Assembly (NCBI GenBank): GCA_023105745.1
Contig: JALGQZ010000001.1
Coordinates: 42,432,082 to 42,496,081, forward strand
DNA: 64,000 nucleotides
Direction of reading: 5' to 3'
Origin: Austropuccinia psidii
Taxonomy: Eukaryota > Basidiomycota > Pucciniomycetes > Pucciniales > Sphaerophragmiaceae
Below the pieces are notes generated by a model that did no database searches, was not told the origin of the DNA, and saw only the letters and a program-made list of their open reading frames with translations. Shown in pieces: positions 21,503 through 33,177 of this stretch (its first letter is position 1; each line of letters starts with the position of its first letter). Both the position numbers and the translations under genes were made by a program.

Positions 21503-24500
21503 ATGAATGACATTGAACAATTACTGAACACCTTACCAAGAATGTCTACACCTCTAAATCAAAATGAGGGCACAAGAATTTCAAATCCACAAGTATTGGA
21601 TCCTGATAATTCACAATTAAAAAATGAATTATCCACTTCTTTTCATAACTTGGAACCATCAATGGGCCAAGCACTCTTGAAAGAAGTTCCAAAACTTAAA
21701 GAATGGCCTCACTTCAGTGGTGAAGGAGAGTATGACCATATGGAATTCATTAGAGGTATTGACATGATCAAAGAGGATTTTGAATTACCAGACAGATTGG
21801 TAACAGCCAGGTTTAACACCTTGTTTACCAGATCAGCTCACAGATGGTACATCAAAATAAGACAAGCACATGGACACCAGAGTTGGACTTGGTGGAAAAC
21901 CCAAATCATCAACAAATGGGCAAATGATGCTTGGAGGTTTAAAGTTGAAACAGCCTTTGAATCTGCCAAATTTAATGCTGATAAAGACAGAGATTTACCA
22001 TGGTTTTGCCAACAAAAGGACAGATTAACAGCATTATATCCTGACATGTCAGAGTTTATGATCCATAGAAAAATTCTGAGACAATGTGGAGGTGACTTAG
22101 AGCATGCTGTCAAAAGCAGGACTACTGAACAATCTTCAGCAGAAGATATTATCAATATACTAGAAGAAGTAACCACCAGAACCAAAATTGGTTCTAGTAG
22201 GGTGAATCTCAAAAGAAGGTTTAATACACCTTGGAAAGATTCTGTGGACAAAAACCCCAAAGAAAATTCTAGTAATATTAAATATAAATCTGCAGATACA
22301 GTCAGAAAATGCCATAATTGCCAAAGCACCACCCATTTAGCCAATAGATGTCCAAAGAGGGGGAAAATCAATGAAATTGACATTGAAAAGGAACCAGATG
22401 TTGAAAAAGAAGACATAATTGAAGACAATTCAGATGATAAGTCATCCATATTTTCTGAATCTTCAAAAGATATAGAAAATATCAATGCCACTTTTGACAT
22501 CATGGAATCTTATTCCCACTTACCACAATTGAGCAATGGTCAAGTTGATTTATCAAAAGTTCAAGATGCACAACTTATGAAGACAAAACCAAACAGAGGA
22601 AAAGGTTATACAGCTGGTAACTCCTGTATAACAGAAGTGGTGATTGACAACAAGCCCACCAAACTTTTTCTTGACCCAGGAGCCTTCTGCTCTTGTGTTG
22701 GAAAATCCTTTCTTAAGACTTGTGTGCCAAATTTTGAAGACCAATTGTTACCAATTGATGGTATAAAATTCAACAGTGCAAGTAACCCAATGAAAGCATT
22801 GGGAATCTTTGAGACCAATGTCATATTCCCACACATAAATGGGAATTTAAGGATCACAGTTGAATTTGTTGTTATGGAAAATTGCTCTAGTACCCATTTT
22901 ATATTGGGAAATGACTATTTGATCATGTATGGGATAGATTTACATAATAACAAAGACAGATACCTTACAATTGGGGACAATAAGCGCCAGAAATTTGCCT
23001 TTTTACCATTTAAAAGACAAATTACAGTAAACAAAGTATCACCAGTCAACTTAGAGTTAGAAAAATTCAAGTCTGAACAGTTAAATGAGGCTGAGATAAG
23101 CCTTCATCTGACTGATAAACAAGAAAATGAACTTTCTTCCCTTTTGTATAACCACAAAGGAGCATTTGCTACAGACAAAGAACCTCTGGGAGCAATTATT
23201 GGTCATGAAGTTGACATCATTCTTAACATTGAGAGACCTTATCCACCACTCTTAAGAAGACCTGCTTATCCAGCAAGTCCAAAATCAAGAGAAGCTCTAG
23301 AAATTCATATCAAAGAACTTCTAGACCTTGGTGTAATAAGAAAAGTAGGCCACAATGAGGAAGTAGAAATAACTACACCAGTCATAGTGGCGTGGCATAA
23401 TGGAAAATCCAGAATGGTTGGGGACTTTAGAGCTCTGAACACTTACACTGTTCCAGACAGATACCCAATACCAAAAATCCAAATTGCCCTTACTCAAATA
23501 TCTCAAGCAGTGTATATAACCACTATGGATGCCCTTAAAGGATTCCATCAAAATGTGGTAACACCAAGAGCAAGAAAATACTTGAGAATTATTGTTCATT
23601 GTGGAGTGTATGAATACTTAAGGATGCCCTTTGGTATCAAAAATGCACCTTCACACTTCCAAAGAATGATGAATGAAATCTTCCCTGAAGAACTCTCAGA
23701 GGGATGGTTAATCATTTACATTGATGACATTATTATCTGCTCAAAGACTTGGGAGGAACACATGTACAGATTATCAAGAGTTTTGACAAAAATCCAATCA
23801 GTAAACATGAAAATCTCCTTGAAGAAATGTCATTTTGGATTTAAAGAACTTAAGGCACTAGGACATGTTGTATCTGGTTTGTCCCTTGGAATTGATAAAA
23901 ACAAAGTTGCAGCAGTATTGTTAAAACCCATGCCTCAGAATAAGAAGGAAATTCAGTCATTCTTGGGTTTTGCAGGATATTACAGGCAACACATTAAAGA
24001 CTTTGCATCCATAGCAAGACCACTTTATAAGTTGTGTGACAAAGACACAGTATTTGAGATGACTGTTGACAGAGTCAAAGCTTTTGAATCTCTAAGAGAA
24101 GCATTGACCACTGCTCCACTCTTACTGATGCCAGACTTTAAATTGCCTTTCAAACTGTATATTGATGCATCAGGGGATAGACTAGGTGCTGCACTTCACC
24201 AAGTTCAGATCATAAATGACAAACCTGTAGAAGGACCAATATGTTTCATATCCAGGCAAATCAAACCAACTGAAGCCAGATATGGAGCAAGTCAAATGGA
24301 ATGTCTATGCCTTGTCTGGGCCTTGGAGAAATTGAACTATTTCTTAGAGGGATGTGTTTTTGAAGTAATAACAGATTGTACAGCTGTGAAATCACTTTTG
24401 AACATGAAAACACCTAACAGACACATGCTCAGATGGCAAATAACCATACAAGAATACAGAGGCAATATGACTATTGTTCATAAGGATGGGAATATTCATA

Positions 24501-25210
24501 AGAATGCAGATGGACTAAGCAGATGGCCATTACCAAATAACATTGATAATCCTGCTTATGTTCCAGAAGAAGCTTCACCACAAATTCCAATAGAAGGAAT
24601 AAGTGTTACAGACTTGAACACCACCTTCTTTGAAGAAGTCAGAAATAGTTACACTCAAGATAAGAATTGTAGCATCTTATGCCAATTACTTAACAAAGAC
24701 TGTAAAGACAACTCTCTAATACATGCCTTGGATGAAGTATGGAGAAAATCTTATAATGAAGGAAGATTTCACCTACTGGATGGTATAATTTACCACAGAA
24801 CCAAGCACACATGTGTCATGACAGTTGTAGACAGGTCATTAATCAATCTTGTACTGAAGGAATGCCATGATAGTCCCTTTTCAGGACATCTTTCTGAAGA
24901 CAGGACAAGAGAGAAAGTGAAGACCCGCATATGGTGGCCAATGTGGCAAAAAGATGTTGCAGAGTATTGCAAAACCTGTGACAGATGCCAAAAGGCAAAT
25001 AAATCCACTGGCAAAAGACTTGGAAATATGATGAAAATCCAAGAACCAAACAGACCTTGGGAAATTGTCCATATGGATTGGGTAACTGGCCTACCACCAG
25101 GAGGTGACAGGAGCTATAATGCTTGCCTAGTAATTGTGGACAGATTCAGTAAAACTCCAATTTTTTACCATGTCACAAAGATGATACAGCCATGGATACA
25201 GCTCTTCTGA
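21503..25210 (+). CDS. Gag-Pol of element B, main frame (capsid to integrase core; 1235 aa)
   Basis: Carries the Gag capsid region with [14 protein letters not shown] (about residues 68-82) and a CCHC knuckle, [14 protein letters not shown] (about 270). The protease site reads LDPGAFCSC (about 390) rather than the usual D-S/T-G. Reverse transcriptase has YIDDIII (about 740), followed by RNase H ([14 protein letters not shown]) and integrase with its H2C2 module ([12 protein letters not shown] ... CKTCDRCQK) and the first catalytic Asp in MDWVTG (about 1191). The frame derails near 25159-25165, where a T run appears one base short against D and E; the last dozen residues are out-of-frame. The listed ATG is internal: the frame is open back to the TAA at 21470. 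Confidence 0.88.
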   Translation: MNDIEQLLNTLPRMSTPLNQNEGTRISNPQVLDPDNSQLKNELSTSFHNLEPSMGQALLKEVPKLKEWPHFSGEGEYDHMEFIRGIDMIKEDFELPDRLVTARFNTLFTRSAHRWYIKIRQAHGHQSWTWWKTQIINKWANDAWRFKVETAFESAKFNADKDRDLPWFCQQKDRLTALYPDMSEFMIHRKILRQCGGDLEHAVKSRTTEQSSAEDIINILEEVTTRTKIGSSRVNLKRRFNTPWKDSVDKNPKENSSNIKYKSADTVRKCHNCQSTTHLANRCPKRGKINEIDIEKEPDVEKEDIIEDNSDDKSSIFSESSKDIENINATFDIMESYSHLPQLSNGQVDLSKVQDAQLMKTKPNRGKGYTAGNSCITEVVIDNKPTKLFLDPGAFCSCVGKSFLKTCVPNFEDQLLPIDGIKFNSASNPMKALGIFETNVIFPHINGNLRITVEFVVMENCSSTHFILGNDYLIMYGIDLHNNKDRYLTIGDNKRQKFAFLPFKRQITVNKVSPVNLELEKFKSEQLNEAEISLHLTDKQENELSSLLYNHKGAFATDKEPLGAIIGHEVDIILNIERPYPPLLRRPAYPASPKSREALEIHIKELLDLGVIRKVGHNEEVEITTPVIVAWHNGKSRMVGDFRALNTYTVPDRYPIPKIQIALTQISQAVYITTMDALKGFHQNVVTPRARKYLRIIVHCGVYEYLRMPFGIKNAPSHFQRMMNEIFPEELSEGWLIIYIDDIIICSKTWEEHMYRLSRVLTKIQSVNMKISLKKCHFGFKELKALGHVVSGLSLGIDKNKVAAVLLKPMPQNKKEIQSFLGFAGYYRQHIKDFASIARPLYKLCDKDTVFEMTVDRVKAFESLREALTTAPLLLMPDFKLPFKLYIDASGDRLGAALHQVQIINDKPVEGPICFISRQIKPTEARYGASQMECLCLVWALEKLNYFLEGCVFEVITDCTAVKSLLNMKTPNRHMLRWQITIQEYRGNMTIVHKDGNIHKNADGLSRWPLPNNIDNPAYVPEEASPQIPIEGISVTDLNTTFFEEVRNSYTQDKNCSILCQLLNKDCKDNSLIHALDEVWRKSYNEGRFHLLDGIIYHRTKHTCVMTVVDRSLINLVLKECHDSPFSGHLSEDRTREKVKTRIWWPMWQKDVAEYCKTCDRCQKANKSTGKRLGNMMKIQEPNRPWEIVHMDWVTGLPPGGDRSYNACLVIVDRFSKTPIFYHVTKMIQPWIQLF

Positions 25211-26175
25211 TATGGAATAGAGTAGTGTCATGGACTGGGATATTTACAAATATCATCAGTGATAGAGATCCCAAATTCACTTCAGCACTGTGGACAAATC
25301 TTCACCAATTATTTGGCACTAAACTGTCTTTCTCTACAGCCTACCACCCACAAACTGATGGCCTGGCTGAAAGAATGATCCAAACCTTAGAGGACATGGT
25401 GAGAAGATTTTGTGCATATGGCCTTGAATTCAAAGATTGTGATGGATTTACCCATGATTGGTGTACTCTGTTACCAGCACTGGAATTAGCATATAAAACA
25501 TCAATCCATGCTAGTACCAATCAGACTCCTGCTATTCTAGAAAAAGGATGGAACCCCAAGTTACCCCAAGACTCCTTGAGGAAAGACTTAATTGAAATAC
25601 ATCCCACAGCTGCTAGCTTCAAAGGAATGCTAGACAAAGCTAGAAAGCATGCAGTGAGATGCATGGAGGACTCTTTTGCATATGCTAAAGACAAATGGGA
25701 TAAATCTCATGCAACTCCAGATTTCAAAGTGGGGGACCTAGCTCTTGTATCCACCACTAACTTCAATAACATCAAAGGATGTAAAAAGTTGAAAGACTCC
25801 TTTGCAGGACCTTTTGTGATTAAGGCCCTCCATGGAGAAAATGCTGTTGAAGTAGAGTTATCTGAAGAACTTAGCAATAAGCACCCTACATTTCCAGTGA
25901 GCTTGATAAAACCATACAAATCTAGTGATGCTGAGAAATTTCCCTTGAGGAATAAGGTTCCCCAAGTTATACCTCCTATTGAGACATCTGGTACTAAGAA
26001 AATAACCAAAGTTCTTAAAGAAAGGAAATTAAGAACCAAGAAAGTAAGGGAATACCTTGTTAGGTACAGTGACCCAACTTGTGAAGATGAATGGTTAGAA
26101 GAAAAAGATATACCAGAAACTACCAAACTCCTGAGGAGATTCAGACACACTAGAAACACCAATATTACAAAGTAA
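25192..26175 (+). CDS. Gag-Pol of element B, C-terminal frame (integrase core to chromodomain-like tail)
   Basis: Continues the integrase after the frameshift. It has the second catalytic Asp in ISDRDPKF and the Glu in DGLAER, then the conserved [34 protein letters not shown] and FPVSLIKPY blocks. It ends with a chromodomain-like fold ([23 protein letters not shown]) and TAA at 26173-26175. The true frame starts near 25165; the ATG at 25192 is internal. Confidence 0.88.
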   Translation: MDTALLIWNRVVSWTGIFTNIISDRDPKFTSALWTNLHQLFGTKLSFSTAYHPQTDGLAERMIQTLEDMVRRFCAYGLEFKDCDGFTHDWCTLLPALELAYKTSIHASTNQTPAILEKGWNPKLPQDSLRKDLIEIHPTAASFKGMLDKARKHAVRCMEDSFAYAKDKWDKSHATPDFKVGDLALVSTTNFNNIKGCKKLKDSFAGPFVIKALHGENAVEVELSEELSNKHPTFPVSLIKPYKSSDAEKFPLRNKVPQVIPPIETSGTKKITKVLKERKLRTKKVREYLVRYSDPTCEDEWLEEKDIPETTKLLRRFRHTRNTNITK

Positions 26176-26180
26176 TATTC

Positions 26181-26198
26181 TTTTTTAGGGGGAGGTAA
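26181..26198 (+). other. Polypurine tract of element B
   Basis: A T run followed by AGGGGGAGGTAA immediately before the 3' LTR; the expected plus-strand primer. Confidence 0.75.
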
Positions 26199-28025
26199 TG
26201 TGAGCCTTAGAGGTAATTTCATATACCCAAAAGACCACAAATATAAAAAATAACATATTAATATAAATAAAATAAATTTATTTATATTATTAAAATAAAA
26301 ATCAAAAAATAAATATAAAATTATATTAAAAATAAAAAATTAATTATAATTTAAAAATAAAAATACATTAAATTTTGTAAATATAAAATTACATTAATAC
26401 TTGAAAAAATTAAGTAAAAATGAAATTTTAACAAAATTGTGAAAAAATAAATAAATTTGGAAAAAAGTTAAATAAAATTTATTATAACTTTTTATCCAAT
26501 AAATAAACATATAAAATTTATTTCACCATTGGATTCCTCATAAAAAATCAGGTGGGGTCACCTCTGAGTGAAATTCTTGTAACTCAACTCTAAATAAGCT
26601 TAAATTAAGTTTTTAGTATTTTCAATACAAAAGTTGAAAATCCTCAAAACCTTAATTTAATTCACACCACATGTGGTGTTAACCATCAATTTTTGTGTTA
26701 AAATTGAGGTGTTGTGTTTAGTTTAGAAGTTATTAGGAATTGAAGTATTTTCAATTGAATTCAATTGAAATGTCAAAATGTGCGCGTGTATTACATAAGT
26801 GAACTTTGATTTACATATGAGGTGTCAATTATTACTGTATTGTACTGTACAATTGAATTGAATTACATATGTAAATTATAAGTATAATACATGATGAGGA
26901 ATTAAAGGAAAAATAAATTGGAAAGATTAAATTTGGGGGGGAAAAGGAACTCCAGCTCTAAGGGGGAGCTAGACCCCCAAAATCCTTGCTGACAGGCGTG
27001 GGATGTCAAAATTCACGCAAAAGTTCATCACTTTTGGCCTGGAATTGAGTAACAGGGTCTGTGGACTCAATTGATGATGAGGTTTTGATACCAACTGGGG
27101 TAGTTTTAGCTGTTGCCAAGAGGGTAAAGCTACCCTTAAGATAAAACAATCATAATAAAAACAGTTTTAACTGGTTTCTACGCCTCTGACACACATTCTG
27201 ACGTGTTTTGAAGGCTCTAGGCCTGGTATTGCTATAGTAATGGCTGATTTAAGGGTCTAAAATGGCTAAAAATGGCTTAAACCAGCCCTTTTTGGTCTAA
27301 ACCAGGGTTCAATGATGCCATAATTGGCTTTTCTGTTGTCAGACTGTTTTTCACGACTGACAAAAGTAAATTTTACTTTTGGAGCAAGAGAATTGATGGC
27401 TATAAAAGAATGTCTTCTTTGCCCCACTTTTCTCTTCATGTTAGAATCTTTTCCTTTTATTAATTAGTTTAAAACTGTTAAACCAATCAATCAAAGATTC
27501 CAACCACCACTTTTAAATCATTTTAATCCTTTTAACCACGTGAAAAAATCATTATAATCATTGTTTGTAACTCTTATAATCATTTTTACCCCTGAACCAC
27601 CCCAAAAGTGAATTAAAGCATCTTTCATCACTGTAAACTTTGTCACTTTGTTTCCAAATTCACTCTGGTCACTTTTGGGCGTGTTTTCTCTTTATTATTC
27701 TTTTTAAAGACTTTGTTCTTTAATTAATTGCTTGCAGTTCTTTGCTCAATTAATTCCAATTGAAATTGCTCTTGAAGAAATTTCTTTTGTAGCCTTAAAA
27801 TATCTCTTGTAGAGTATTTTTGGGATAAATTTTTATTGTTGGTAAAACAATAAATTTTTATAATATTATTGTTTTATACTAATAAAGTTATAAACAATAA
27901 AATTGGCGTGTTTTCTCTTACAAATAATATTTCATACTATTTTTAATTGATTTTTACCTTATACAAATTTTGAGGACAGGAAAAGTACTTGATTTTTAAT
28001 CAAAGTTTCATATCCACACCTTACA
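26199..28025 (+). repeat. 3' LTR of element B (1,827 bp)
   Basis: Starts TGTGAGCC and ends CCTTACA, followed by the target copy AGAAA at 28026-28030. A TATA-like TATAAAAG lies at 27401-27408, followed by a C/T-rich stretch. Confidence 0.92.
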
Positions 28026-28380
28026 AGAAAATACACCTGAAAACCAGAATGGGTACCACAGGAAAAAAATCATATAGAAGAAATATGTGCTACAGATATT
28101 GCGACAGAACTCTTTAAACAAGTCAAAGAAAGCTTTAAGATTGACAAGAACAGTCATATCTTATGCCAACTATCAATGAAATATTGTAAAGACCCATCTT
28201 TAAGTACCAAGCTAGATGAAATATGGAAGAAAGATTATGATGAAGGAAGATTTCAGCTCCTTGATGAAATTCTTTATCACAGAAACAAACATACATGTGT
28301 CATGATCCTGACAGATAGAGCTCTAACAAGCACTATACTACATAAATTCCATGATATTTCTGTATCTGGACATCTGTCAG
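28026..28380 (+). pseudogene. Element C pol relic (linker and integrase zinc module)
   Basis: Resumes C pol right after B. The frame from 28176 (KLDEIWKKDYDEGRFQLLDEILYH) matches B residues before the integrase H2C2 module and reaches SGHLS at 28370-28380, where solo LTR G interrupts it; the next residues (EDRT) are found at 30306. Confidence 0.85.
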
Positions 28381-30304
28381 TGTGGTATTCCATACCTTAA
28401 TGGCCCAGTTTCAAGTGGAATTTCATTTATAGGACTATAATTTGAAGAAATAACAAAGAAAAATCAATAATTAATCAGCTATAATAGAGGAATTCAGCAA
28501 TAAAATGGATTTAAATTCATAAAAATGTACAATCCCATAATCAAATCCTGGAAGAATGGACCATTTGATTACAAGAATAACAATAAAATAAGGAAAAGAA
28601 AAAGACAAACTAGCAAGAATGTTAAAGTTACCAGTGAAAGGGGTAATGTAATACTCAAGTTACCCTAGCTCTGCTCAACCTTTGGATTACTCAGCAATTC
28701 AGTTATTAAACTGAGGCCACTTCAATAAGGAATAAATTAAAACTGTATCAATCAACAGTCACAAGACAGAAAGAAAAAGAAATTAATCAATTTATGCAAG
28801 GAAAATCCATCAAAAACCTTAAATTACACAGCATATCTGTGGAAACACAAGCACAGCCAACTGATAAGCCAGTAAATATAAATTAAAAGCAGAATTAAGT
28901 TAGATAAAGAAAAGACGAAACTCATACAGGACAAATGGAATCCCCACAATACACAGCATTCTCCACCTACAGTTCAAACAATGCACAGACCTATGGTGCA
29001 ATAACTGTACAAAATCATCTCATACCACCAAAAATTGTGCAACAAACCAAACAAATGGTGCAATACCTGGAAGGAATGACACCATCTCAAAATTACTCAC
29101 CAGCTAAATACCCTCAAGGCTGTGCATAATAATATTAAAGTTTGAGTAAAATATAAATAAAGCTTCAGAAATGGTGCAATATACCAAACATATGGTGCAA
29201 TATCTTGATCAAATGACACCATCTCAAAAATTCCTCACAAGCAAAAACATCTCAGATTACATAATCATACATAAATTGGTGCAAAAAACCAAACAAATGG
29301 TATCTCACCACTATAAAGAAATTATCCCAGCCAAAAGAAGTGGAAAAATTCTAAGTCCCTTGTTTTTGAGTGCCTCTATGGAGAGCCCAAAGAATATAAA
29401 TAAAGGGCCTCTCTCCCTCATTTCTTTCCTCTTTTCCCCATGAATCCAATTAGTTATATACCAAGAAGGAGAATAACTATTCATCCCTTACTAGTAGGAT
29501 AATCTAGTTATTTTATTAAAGTATTATAGACTTATAAGTTTAATTCATAGTGATTTCCAATTAAGAGTAGTTAACAGAAGGTCTACTTAATATTATTAAT
29601 CCACCCTATGTTTAAATTATTAGTCTTATAATTATAATACTATCAATAATACTCAAAATATTGAGTTTATCACCATAAACTTTACATTATAAAGGAAAAA
29701 TAGTCTTATTATACCTTCACATTAAAAAAACCAACCTTACAACTATATATTACTATATATAAAAAACCCTACCCTTATATTATATTATATCTTTTATATA
29801 TCTAACAAACATCCACTCAATATTGAACAAAATCTTACCTATAAATTATTAAAGGTCTTCTTATTAGATTATATTAACAATTAGCCTCTCAAACCATTAA
29901 GTACTATAACATATATAACATCAAATTGAACTTACCCCTTAAAATATATATTATTACTATTATATTAAATCAACCTCTTATACTATTGAGGTCTTACCCT
30001 TAAAATTATCTTATATCATTATTTGAAAATTATATTTTATATTTTTTTAACTTATAAGTTACTTATCTGATTATTGAATAGGTCTGATAGAGACTGCTGA
30101 AAAGTCTTCTCTAGTTGTAAAGCCACAATCTTAAATATTGATTTGTGAGCTCTGTAGGGAGATTGTTTAGTATATTCAGAGGGGCAGCTAAAAAACCTTT
30201 AGCACCCTTGGTTACAGGATTATTTCAGCAATTCAAAACTGTTTACCTGTGATTTCCCCCTCAAGGACTGCCTTATCCAATCCCACACTAAAAGGAGTTC
30301 CACA
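28381..30304 (+). repeat. Solo LTR G (1,924 bp)
   Basis: The insert splits the C integrase sequence and is bounded by TGTGGTATTCC and GTTCCACA, short imperfect terminal inverted repeats. The target copy TCAG is at 28377-28380 and 30305-30308 (a fifth base would mismatch). There is no coding sequence; a TATA-like TATAAATAAAG near 29394-29404 is followed by a pyrimidine-rich run, as expected for an LTR promoter. It is unlike the other LTRs here, so it represents a separate family with no internal region in this window. It contains the repeats at 28995-29310. Confidence 0.75.
28995..29310 (+). repeat. Short direct repeats within solo LTR G
   Basis: The unit ATGGTGCAATA followed about 17 bases later by ATGACACCATCTCAAAA is repeated at about 29055-29095 and 29195-29235, with partial copies (ATGGTGCAATA near 28993 and 29171; ACCAAACAAATGGT near 29046 and 29289). 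They lie upstream of the TATA-like motif, so they may be U3 control sites. Confidence 0.6.
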
Positions 30305-31577
30305 TCAGAAGATAGGACACTAGAAAGAGTAAAAAAATGCTCTTGGTGTCCAAGTTGGAGAAAGGATGTTACAGAATATTTCCAAACTTGTGAAAGATGA
30401 CAAAAGGGAAAGAGAGACACAGGAAAGGAATTTTGAATGATATTCAAAATCCAAGAACCAAACTCCCCATAGGAGATAGTTCATATGGATTGGGTTACAG
30501 CTCTACCCCCAGGAGGAGATAGACATTATAACGCATGTCTAGTTTTAGTTGACAGGTACAGCAATACCCCAACACTCTTACCATGTCATAAAAATGACAC
30601 AGCTATGGACACAGACATAATGATATGGAATAGAGTGATAAGGCATACAGGCCTATTTCAAAATATCATAAGCAATAGAGATCCCAAATCCCCTTCAGAA
30701 TTATGGACAAACCTCCATAGCTTGTTTGGAACAAAATTATTATTTTAAAAAGATTATCATCATCATAATGATGGCTTAGAAGAAATAATCAGAAAAAACT
30801 TTGGAAGACATGATCAGAAGATTCTGTTCTCATGGCCTAGAATTCAACAACTCTGATGGCTTTATCCATGATTGGTGTACTCTAATTAAAGCTCTTGAAC
30901 TGAAATACAACACATCAATCCATTCTTCACCTGGTAAAACACCAGAAATGTTAGAAAAAGGTTTGAATCCAAGAATTCCTTATGATACTCTCAAACAAAT
31001 GTAGTTGATATACATCCAACAGCAAGCAGTTTCAAAATAATTCTTGACAAAGCAAGACATAATGCAACCAGATGTATGCAAGATTCTTTTAAACATTCAA
31101 AAGAAAGATAGGACAAAAGTCATAACCCACCTGATTTCAAAGTAGGAGACTTGGTCTTAGTATCGTCTCTAAGATTTAATAATATCAAAGGCCCAAAGAA
31201 ATTGAAAAATTCCTTTGAAGGACCCTTCATGTTGAGAGAAATACATCGCACCAATGCTGTGCAACTAGAATTGACAGGTGAATTGATTAAAAAACACTCA
31301 GATTTCCCTGTAAGTCTAATAAAACCTTCCAGTTCAAGTGATAAGGAATTATTTACCCTAAAAGATAAACCACCACTTGAAATTCCTTCTATAGCAGAGG
31401 TAGAAAAAAAGAAAATTGTAAAAGTCTCCAAAGAAAAGAGGACAAGAAAAAAAAGAAAGGGAATACCTTGTAAGGTATAGAAAACCAAATAAATAAGATG
31501 AATACCTACTTGAGAAGGATATAACTAATGCTTATAAGCTATTAAGGAGGATTAGCCAGGAAGGAAGACCTAAATAA
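30305..31577 (+). pseudogene. Element C pol relic (integrase to C-terminus)
   Basis: Continues after G with EDRT...KDVTEYFQTCER. The integrase core (MDWVTALPPGGDRHYNACL at 30485, then ISNRDPKSPSELWTN) has the second catalytic Asp region altered to SNRDP. Then follow DWCTLIKALELKYNTS and the GPFMLREIHRTNAVQLEL module, ending with a chromodomain-like remnant and stops near 31560-31577. At least four frame changes or stops are visible. Confidence 0.85.
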
Positions 31578-31698
31578 TAGAGAAATTAAGCATTATTGAG
31601 ATTCAAGACTAAGAAAGTCTGTTGGAGAGGTTAGATAGTGGATGATACCCTAATTAACTATGTTGGATTGTGGCGCAATCTTTTTTGGTGGTAGTGAA
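31578..31698 (+). other. Element C 3' untranslated region and polypurine tract
   Basis: Aligns with 859-994 of element A. It ends TTTTTTGGTGGTAGTGAA directly before the LTR start. Confidence 0.7.
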
Positions 31699-33177
31699 TG
31701 TGAGCCTTTGAGATATGACTACATATCCAAAGAGGTCACAAAAAAACTTTGCAAAACTTATTTTAACAACAAGAATTGAAATCATAATATTAAAATAAGT
31801 AAAAATTTCATCAAAAAGCTTAAATTACTGATTATTTCAGAAACAAATGAATAAAAATGTGAAAAATTACAACATCAAATTCCCCATCAGAAACTAAAAA
31901 TATAGCACTTTTATGTCATATCTGTAAAGTCAATACTCACTGAGATAACCTGAATATGTGCACTGTTATGATCAGTGCATATATTCATGGCTTTTAGCTC
32001 ATATATTTTGAATTATGAATGCTAAAGAGTGGTTCCAAAGGTAAAATTACCACAAAATGCCTTGAAAAATAGAGATATAAACTTTATCTGACAAGCTATA
32101 AAAAGGTTAAAGCTTACAAGGCCTTATTTAGATAAATAGCACTAGCTGTTGGCCACTGTAAATTAAAAATGGTCCAAAATTAAACAAAAATGAATATTTA
32201 GTCTCTACTAGTTCATATGTTAATAATGACGTCATTTAAATAATTATATTCAAGATAGAACCCCATGAAATCATGGTTTAAAGTTTGAAATAGTAGATTT
32301 CAACAGAAAAGATGATTTATAACAAAAATTATCAAAAATAGAGTTTTAATTATGTAATTTAATGCTCTTGGAAGCTTAGTAAGGTTGTTACAAGCTTTCA
32401 TAATTAACACTCTGGATGGCTTTAGTGCAAATAACTCAAAATTTGATAATGATCAAAGTTACAGCATGAAAATGATCTTTTATGATCACTAACTGTAACC
32501 ATAATTTAGGTTTAACAGTTAAATAAGTGATAAAACCTGTGGATACTGATATATTATGATTTAAATTAATAAAATTTACAAAGTTGCAACCTTTTCCAAG
32601 CCTATGAAGTCAGCAAACTTAGAGCTACAGTGATAACTCTAAATAATGGTCTAATAATGAGAGAAGAAGGTTTAATTATGATGTAATTATCACCAAACCT
32701 TAAGCTATTGATCAATTCCAGTGTATAAAATCAGTAAAGGTTCATTAAAAGAATTCTGATCTGTATGAGGGAGGAGTTTAATATAAATGGAGCTCTTTTT
32801 CCTCTATTTCCTCCTCAGATGCATCAAAAACACTAAAACATTGAATTAAAAAGGTAATTTTTCTTTTCTTTATATATAACACTATGATATTATTAAAGAC
32901 CAAAGATAATAATTTTAGTAATCATCAAAGTTTACATGATTAATCCTAAATCTTGTTGCTTTTGTTAAGTTCTCTTAAAAAATCTCTAAATCCACATAAA
33001 ATAGTTAAATTTGTAATTCTCTCAATTTTTGATTTTAAATACGATTTAAATAAGTTTAATTTAGACTATCAAGAATAAATTTATTCAAAATTACTATAAA
33101 AAGTGTCAAAAGTAGGTTATTTTCTTGCTAGTATTATTCTTAATAATTCTGTTATTAATATAGATAGTATTTATATT
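31699..33177 (+). repeat. 3' LTR of element C, left part
   Basis: Starts TGTGAGCCTTTGAGATATG. A TATA-like AATATAAATGG near 32779-32790 precedes a C/T-rich run, with CAGATGCATCAAAAAC downstream that also occurs in solo LTR L. It is broken at 33177 by element D; the rest is at 52785-53111. The target copies ATATT are at 33173-33177 and 52780-52784. Confidence 0.85.

Larger units (their letters stand above)
17941..28025 (+). mobile_element. Near-complete Ty3/gypsy element B (about 10.1 kb)
   Basis: LTRs at 17941-19778 (1,838 bp) and 26199-28025 (1,827 bp) flank a priming motif, a gag-pol and a polypurine tract. The 5-bp target duplication AGAAA is perfect (17936-17940 and 28026-28030). The 5' LTR starts CGTGAG where the 3' LTR starts TGTGAG, a change in the terminal T. 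The LTRs otherwise differ by a handful of substitutions and one indel of about 11 bp near 19010-19030. Internally it carries one in-frame stop and two one-base frameshifts, so this copy cannot make the full polyprotein as written. It is inserted in the RNase H-integrase part of C. Confidence 0.95.

Noticed and set aside
29171..29443. 90-codon frame in solo LTR G
   Set aside because: It reads through the internal direct repeats and overlaps the TATA-like motif; no family similarity was recognised.
28381..30304. DNA transposon with terminal inverted repeats
   Set aside because: Inverted ends are only about 5-10 bases, there is no transposase, and a promoter-like layout favours a solo LTR; kept only as an alternative.
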